From Chloroflexota bacterium (GTDB lineage: Bacteria > Chloroflexota > Limnocylindria > Limnocylindrales > CSP1-4): a stretch of DNA of 11,191 bases. Positions 7,646 through 11,191 of this stretch are shown here, one piece after another (position 1 is the first letter of the stretch; every line of letters starts with the position of its first letter). The notes below the pieces were generated by a model. That model ran no database searches. It was not told where the DNA came from and saw only the letters and a program-made list of their open reading frames with translations. Location: assembly GCA_016200745.1 (NCBI GenBank), contig JACQEF010000079.1, positions 1-11,191 of the forward strand, read 5' to 3'. The translations under genes and the position numbers were made by a program.

Positions 7646-8840
7646 GTGATCGACCGAACGACGACCCCGATTCCCGAAGCCTCGGCGGCGGCGCAGCGGC
7701 GCGTCTTCCACTCCAAGGTCGACACGATCCGGCCGACCTACGGCTTCGAGGACGTCTCGCTCGCGCCCGGGACCGACACGATCGAACCGGCCGACGTCGA
7801 CCTCGGGCAGACCTTCTGCGGGATCGACCTCGCGATCCCCATCCTGGCGGCGGCGATGGACGCGGTCGTGGATCCACGGTTCGCGGGGGCACTCGGGCGG
7901 CTCGGCGGGCCCGCCCGTCCTCAACCTCGAGGGCGTCCAGGCCCGCTACGACGATCCCGATGCCGTGCTCGCGCGCATCGCCGTCGCCCCGGACGGCGAG
8001 GTCCACGCGCTCCTGGCCGAGGCCTACCAGGCACCGATCCGCGAGGAACTGATCGCGCGGCGGCTCGACGAGGTCCACGCGGCCGGGTCCCGGGCGGCCG
8101 TCGCGGCCACGCCCGCGGCGGCACGGCGGTTCGGGCCGTTCTGTGCCGAGCACGGCGCCGATCTGTTCCTCGTCCAGAGCCAGGTGTCGAGCGCCCGGCA
8201 CCTGGCGACCGACTACGACCCGCTGTCGCTGGCCGACTTCACCCGCTACATGCCGATCCCGGTCGCCGTCGGCAACACGACCAATGCCGAGGCGGCATTC
8301 GCCTTGATGGAGCAGGGCGCCGCGGCGGTGTTCGTCGGCGTCGGACCGGGTGCCGCGTGCACGACCCGGGAGGTGCTCGGGATCGGGGTTCCGCAGGTGA
8401 CGGCCATCAGCGACGTCGCCGCCGCGCGCGACGCCTACCTTGCGGAGACTGGTCGCCATGTGCCGATCGTCGCCGACGGCGGGATGCGCCGGGGTGGCGA
8501 GCTGGCCAAGGCGATCGCCGCCGGCGCCGACGCCCTGATGATCGGGTCGCCGCTCGCCCGGGCCGAGGAAGCGCCGGGTCGCGGCACGAACTGGGGAATG
8601 GCAGCCCCGTCGCCCACACTGCCGCGCGGGACGCGGATCAAGGTCGGGACCGTCGGAACGCTGGAACGGATCCTGTTCGGGCCGGCACGGGTGACCGACG
8701 GCTCGGAGAACCTCGTCGGGGCCGTGCGGCAATCGATGGCCGCCCTTGGCGCGAGGACCATCCGCGAGATGCAGCGGGTCGAGATGGTCTACGCCCCCTC
8801 GACCCAGACCGAGGGCAAGTCCTGGCAGCGAAGTCGCTGA
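7646..8840 (+). CDS. guaB3: GuaB3-family IMP dehydrogenase-related protein, with one frameshift
   Basis: Read with a one-base correction near 7914-7916, this gives a 397-residue (beta/alpha)8 protein of the IMP dehydrogenase/GMP reductase superfamily without CBS domains, typical of the GuaB3 branch. The N-terminal part (7646-7913) contains YGFEDVSLAPG and ILAAAMDAVV. The second part starts with VLNLEGVQARYDDPDA and includes the active-site loop GVGPGAACTTR, with the catalytic Cys codon at 8358-8360 (about residue 238), and VADGGMRRGGELAKA. The GTG start at 7646 has GGGAGG five bases upstream. Superfamily members convert IMP to XMP, or GMP to IMP; GuaB3 proteins have been reported to act as GMP reductases, but the direction here is not visible. 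The shifted frame stays open to 9244, so automatic calls may produce a false 540-residue fusion. Both halves are well conserved, so a sequencing error is more likely than decay. Confidence 0.85.
7914..7916 (+). other. Frameshift site in guaB3 (extra C)
   Basis: The N-terminal frame reads through GGC GGG CCC GCC and then needs GTC CTC AAC CTC GAG, one base later. Seven bases (CCCGCCC) stand where the family pattern GG-x-x-VLNLEG needs six. An extra C in the run at 7914-7916, or at 7910-7912, explains this. Confidence 0.75.
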
Positions 8841-8866
8841 CGGCGGCGAGGGCCGGTTCGGGCGCG

Positions 8867-9244
8867 ATGGAGGATGACCTCGTTGCGTCCGGTCGTTTCG
8901 CCCGGGTGGCGACCCGCGGGGGCCGGACCGGTCTCGCCCGGACGGTCACCATCGGATTCGTCGACGACGACGGTGGGCCGCCCGGATCGATCCTCGTGTC
9001 CGCCGGCGGGACCGACGCGGCCTGGGCCCGGAACCTGCTGGCCGATCCGGCCTGCCGGGTCGAGGTGGGCGAGCGGTCCTGGGACGCGGTCGCCGAGCCG
9101 CTGTCCGCGGCCGAGCACGCCCGTGCCGTCCGTGGCCTGATCCTGCGCTACGGGACGCCGGCCGAGGGACTCGGACGCGGCGATTCCTTCCGGCTGCGCC
9201 CGGCCGGCGATCCTCCCGCGACGCGCCCGGTGTCGGGGCCATGA
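8867..9244 (+). CDS. Small deazaflavin-dependent (F420/DDN-type) oxidoreductase
   Basis: A 125-residue protein with the compact split-barrel pattern of the DDN-like nitroreductase/deazaflavin-dependent reductase family. Near the N-terminus is GRFARVATRGGRTGLARTV, matching the TxGRxTG-R phosphate-contacting segment, followed by GSILVSAGG, WARNLLADP and CRVEVGER. RYGTPAEGLGRGDSFRL closes the fold. Members use F420 or related flavins to reduce various small substrates; neither cofactor nor substrate can be fixed from sequence here. The ATG at 8867 has only a distant GAGGG as ribosome-binding site. It follows guaB3 by 26 bp, and its TGA overlaps the next ATG (ATGA), so it is coupled to the SRPBCC gene. 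The last ~12 residues are Pro/Ala-rich and probably disordered. Confidence 0.75.
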   Translation: MEDDLVASGRFARVATRGGRTGLARTVTIGFVDDDGGPPGSILVSAGGTDAAWARNLLADPACRVEVGERSWDAVAEPLSAAEHARAVRGLILRYGTPAEGLGRGDSFRLRPAGDPPATRPVSGP

Positions 9245-9699
9245 CGATCGCCGTCGAGATCGAGACGAGCGTGGGTCGCTCGCCGGCGGAGGTCTTCGCC
9301 GAGCTCACGGCGGTCGAACGCTACCCGGCGTGGCTGGTCGCCTCCGGGATCGTACGGGTCGAGCGGCTCGACGAGGGCCCGCTGGTCGTCGGCTCGTCAT
9401 TGCGGATCGCGCAGACCGTGGGCGGTCGCTCGACCGTGCTCGAGGGCGCCGTGACAGAGCTGGACCCCGGCCTGGCCTTCGGGTTGCGCGGCCGCGACCC
9501 CGACGGCGTCACGATCGAGCTTGCCGCCGGGCTGTCGTCGGAGGACGGCCTGTCGACCCGCGTGCGCTGGTCGGTCCGGATGGGGTTGCCGCTGCGGTAC
9601 CGGATGTTCGAGGCCATGGTCGCGCCGCAGGCGAGGCGTGCGGCCGCCCTCGATCTCGAAGCATTCAAGCGGCGGCTGGAGTCGGTGGCGGGTCGCTGA
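9241..9699 (+). CDS. SRPBCC family protein (START/polyketide-cyclase-like fold)
   Basis: A 152-residue single-domain protein. The N-terminal ETSVGRSPAEVFAELTAVERYPAW is the usual opening strand and helices of SRPBCC proteins, followed by alternating strands (VRVERLDEGPLVVGSSLRI, STVLEGAVTELDPG) and a long C-terminal helix ending LDLEAFKRRLESV. The fold forms a hydrophobic pocket for lipids or other small ligands; no catalytic residues can be assigned. It starts with ATG in a 4-nt ATGA overlap with the deazaflavin-type reductase and has no separate strong ribosome-binding site, so the pair probably acts as a unit. No signal peptide or membrane segment. Confidence 0.82.
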   Translation: MTIAVEIETSVGRSPAEVFAELTAVERYPAWLVASGIVRVERLDEGPLVVGSSLRIAQTVGGRSTVLEGAVTELDPGLAFGLRGRDPDGVTIELAAGLSSEDGLSTRVRWSVRMGLPLRYRMFEAMVAPQARRAAALDLEAFKRRLESVAGR

Positions 9700-9706
9700 C
9701 CCGGGC

Positions 9707-9835
9707 TTGTCGGCCGCCGACCTCGGGCCGCTCGTGTGGATGGTCGGGATGTGGCTGGTCGCCGCGCGCTTCGCCCGGCGCGTTCCGGCCGCTGTCCACT
9801 TGCGAACCGAGCTGAGGCTATGCTCGGCCGGATGA
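9707..9835 (+). CDS. Possible 42-residue membrane peptide
   Basis: A short frame starting at TTG 9707 and ending at TGA 9833-9835 encodes 42 residues with one hydrophobic stretch, LGPLVWMVGMWLVAARF, followed by basic residues. Internal ATGs at 9740 and 9749 are other possible starts. The TGA overlaps the globin ATG at 9832 (ATGA), as with the other coupled pair upstream. The first ~27 codons have high G/C at third positions, later ones less. There is no good ribosome-binding site. It fills the 132-bp gap between the SRPBCC and globin genes; chance is a real alternative. Confidence 0.25.
   Translation: MSAADLGPLVWMVGMWLVAARFARRVPAAVHLRTELRLCSAG
9819..9824 (+). promoter_or_regulatory. Possible -10 element for a leaderless globin transcript
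   Basis: TATGCT fits the TAnnnT -10 pattern and ends 7 nt before the ATG at 9832, the spacing expected if transcription began at or next to the start codon. No -35 with normal spacing was found (TTGCGA at 9800-9805 leaves only 13 bp). Confidence 0.35.
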
Positions 9836-10215
9836 CGGCCGAGACGATCTCCCTGTACGACCGCGCCGGCGGGACGCCCTTCTTCGAGGCGCTCGTCTGC
9901 CGCTTCTACGCCCGTGTGGCGGCGGACCCGATCCTGCGGCCGCTCTACCCGGAGCCCGATCTGGCTCCCGCACAGCGGCGGTTGACGCTGTTCCTGATCC
10001 AGTACTGGGGCGGCCCCACGACCTACGACGATGAGCGCGGTCACCCACGACTGCGGATGCGGCACGTGCCGTTCGCCATCGGTCCTGCGGCACGCGACCG
10101 CTGGCTTGAGCTGATGCGCGCCGCGCTGGCCGAGCTCGCGCCGCCCGCGGACGTTGCCGGCGAGCTCGACCGCTACTTCGTGACGGCCGCCGAAGCGATG
10201 CGCAACCGGGCGTAG
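9832..10215 (+). CDS. glbO: Group II truncated hemoglobin (GlbO/trHbO type)
   Basis: A 127-residue heme protein closely resembling mycobacterial GlbO. Expected heme-pocket residues are present: Tyr26 (B10), Tyr39 (CD1), proximal His78 (F8) in HPRLRMRHVPF, and Trp91 (G8), each three positions on from those known in Mycobacterium tuberculosis GlbO. The conserved FLIQYWGGPTTY is intact. Group II truncated globins bind O2 tightly and are linked to peroxide, nitric oxide or redox chemistry. Met at 9832 is preferred to the in-frame ATG at 9820, which lies inside a likely -10 hexamer and adds a non-family MLGR extension. It follows the SRPBCC gene by 132 bp and precedes guaA by 74 bp on the same strand. 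Cytosolic. Confidence 0.92.
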   Translation: MTAETISLYDRAGGTPFFEALVCRFYARVAADPILRPLYPEPDLAPAQRRLTLFLIQYWGGPTTYDDERGHPRLRMRHVPFAIGPAARDRWLELMRAALAELAPPADVAGELDRYFVTAAEAMRNRA

Positions 10216-10241
10216 GCCGCCCGCGCTCGGGACCTTGCCCG

Positions 10242-10247
10242 TACACT
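10242..10247 (+). promoter_or_regulatory. Possible -10 element upstream of guaA
   Basis: TACACT matches the TAnnnT -10 pattern in the 74-bp gap between the globin and guaA genes. It would give a leader of about 35 nt before the ATG at 10290. No convincing -35 is seen. Confidence 0.3.
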
Positions 10248-10289
10248 GGCGATGGCGGGCGGCACGGCGAGCGGGAGGCGGCATCGACC

Positions 10290-11191
10290 ATGGCGGAGGC
10301 GACCGAAGCGGAGGCGACCGAGCTGCCCGAGGGGACGGAACCGGGGGAGCGCGGCAAGACCATCCACGGCGCCGCCGCCAATGCCGGCCACCGTGTGCTG
10401 GCGCCGGACGATGCCGAGGTCGAGGCCTACCTGGAGACCGCCCTCAAGGCACCGGCCCCGGACCGTTCGCCCGACGACCGACCATCCGGCGGCGGTGACA
10501 CGGCCCGACAGACGGTCGTGGTCCTCGACTTCGGGAGCCAGTTCGCGCAGCTGATCGCCCGGCGCGTCCGCGAGCTCGACGTCTATTCCGAGCTCCTGCC
10601 GCACGACACCCCGTACGACGAGCTGGAACGGCGCGGGACGCGGGCGATCATCCTGTCCGGCGGCCCGAATTCCGTGTACGACGAGGGCGCGCCGCGGCCC
10701 GACCCCGCGGTCTGGTCCGGCCGGATCCCGGTGCTCGGGATCTGCTACGGCGCACAGATGATGGCTCGCGAGCTCGGCGGCGACGTGGTTCCCGCGGAGC
10801 GCAAACGCGAGTACGGGCCGGCCAGCGTCACGATCACCGGGGACGACGACCTGTTCGCGGGGATCGAGCGCGAGCAACCCGTCTGGATGAGCCACGGCGA
10901 TTCGATCACCCGGCTGCCCGAGGGGTTCCGGGCGACCGCGCAGACTGACTCGACGCCGTTCGCGGGCCTGGCCGATCCGAGCCGGAACCTCTACGGCATC
11001 CAGTTCCATCCCGAGGTCGTCCACACGCCGCGAGGACGCGACGTGCTGCGCAACTTCGTGGTCGGGATCGCGGGTATCGAGCCGACCTGGACCGCGGCCA
11101 ACTTCGTCGACACCACGGTCGCCGCCATTCGCGAGCGGGTCGACGCACACGCGAGGGCGACCGGCTCCGACGGGCTGGTCATCTGCGCGCT
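10290..11191 (+). CDS. guaA: GMP synthase (glutamine-hydrolysing), 5' part, with N-terminal extension
   Basis: The first 300 codons of GuaA; the window ends inside the gene. The class I glutamine amidotransferase domain begins at VVVLDFGSQ (residue 76), carries the nucleophile Cys152 in LGICYGAQMM, and ends its catalytic triad with His240 and Glu242 in FHPEV. The visible part stops at GLVICAL, where the SGGVDS P-loop of the ATP-pyrophosphatase domain normally follows. The enzyme makes GMP from XMP with glutamine and ATP. The ATG at 10290 has GGAGG 11 nt upstream and starts about 75 residues before the usual N-terminus; these extra codons keep the strong G/C third-position bias, so they look translated. 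The extension is rich in Glu, Ala and Pro, opens with two AEATE repeats, and has no recognised domain. A later GTG start near 10518 is a weaker alternative. Confidence 0.9.
   Translation, partial: MAEATEAEATELPEGTEPGERGKTIHGAAANAGHRVLAPDDAEVEAYLETALKAPAPDRSPDDRPSGGGDTARQTVVVLDFGSQFAQLIARRVRELDVYSELLPHDTPYDELERRGTRAIILSGGPNSVYDEGAPRPDPAVWSGRIPVLGICYGAQMMARELGGDVVPAERKREYGPASVTITGDDDLFAGIEREQPVWMSHGDSITRLPEGFRATAQTDSTPFAGLADPSRNLYGIQFHPEVVHTPRGRDVLRNFVVGIAGIEPTWTAANFVDTTVAAIRERVDAHARATGSDGLVICA
10293..10322 (+). repeat. 15-bp tandem repeat (two copies) at the guaA start
   Basis: GCGGAGGCGACCGAA (10293-10307) is followed directly by a copy differing at the last base (10308-10322). It encodes AEATE-AEATE right after the initiator Met. 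Confidence 0.8.

Noticed and set aside
7527..8732. Upstream extension of the ppk2 open frame on the - strand
   Set aside because: It is Arg/Gly-rich antisense of guaB3, and the PPK2 start with a strong ribosome-binding site is at 7526.
7622..9244. A 540-residue + strand open frame
   Set aside because: It joins the first ~90 residues of guaB3, about 300 residues of out-of-frame low-complexity Arg/Gly/Ala sequence, and the separate deazaflavin-type reductase. The conserved IMPDH motifs lie in another frame over 7917-8840.
9397..10284. A 295-residue - strand frame opposite SRPBCC and globin genes
   Set aside because: It crosses two recognised + strand genes and has no family signature.
10173..11150. 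A 325-residue - strand frame opposite guaA
   Set aside because: Antisense of a clear GMP synthase; composition is typical of a shadow frame.
1..11191. Mobile element ends, integrase, attachment sites, tRNA or CRISPR array flanking the R-M locus
   Set aside because: No transposase, integrase, tRNA or regular repeats were seen; the R-M genes abut darA and the Nudix gene without visible target duplications.

Overview
The window is GC-rich (third codon positions are mostly G or C) and looks like bacterial chromosome. A DarA/PII-like c-di-AMP receptor, a GuaB3-type IMP dehydrogenase relative, a deazaflavin-type reductase, a group II truncated globin and a class I PPK2 together suggest a GC-rich Chloroflexota lineage, with Actinobacteria as the main alternative. 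This placement is inference from gene content; no rRNA, tRNA or CRISPR array was seen.

Left part (1-6644, + strand). The 3' end of a darA-like gene is followed after 6 bp by a type III restriction-modification locus: res (helicase plus PD-(D/E)xK nuclease), a Fic-domain AMP-transferase, then mod (beta-class DNA methyltransferase). A Nudix hydrolase gene overlaps the end of mod by 4 nt. The Fic gene lies between the two R-M subunits, with its own probable promoter and strong ribosome-binding site, and uses more A/T-ending codons than its neighbours. Inside mod, codons 157-356, the likely target-recognition region, have a sharply different codon composition, as expected if that region had been swapped by recombination. 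The res-fic-mod(-Nudix) arrangement is the most interesting part of the window.

Middle (6627-7645). Nudix and ppk2 converge across a 12-bp gap with a GC-rich hairpin. ppk2 (- strand) and guaB3 (+ strand) diverge from a 119-bp region holding a 7-bp inverted repeat that surrounds a possible -10 element.

Right part (7646-11191, + strand). This holds a guaB3-type gene that is complete except for a one-base frameshift, then a small deazaflavin-type reductase and an SRPBCC protein joined by an ATGA overlap, a possible small membrane peptide, a group II truncated globin (perhaps leaderless), and the 5' end of guaA. The guaA product carries about 75 extra N-terminal residues and is cut by the window end just before the ATP-pyrophosphatase P-loop would be expected. 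GuaB3-type protein, GuaA and PPK2 give this half a guanine-nucleotide and phosphate theme.
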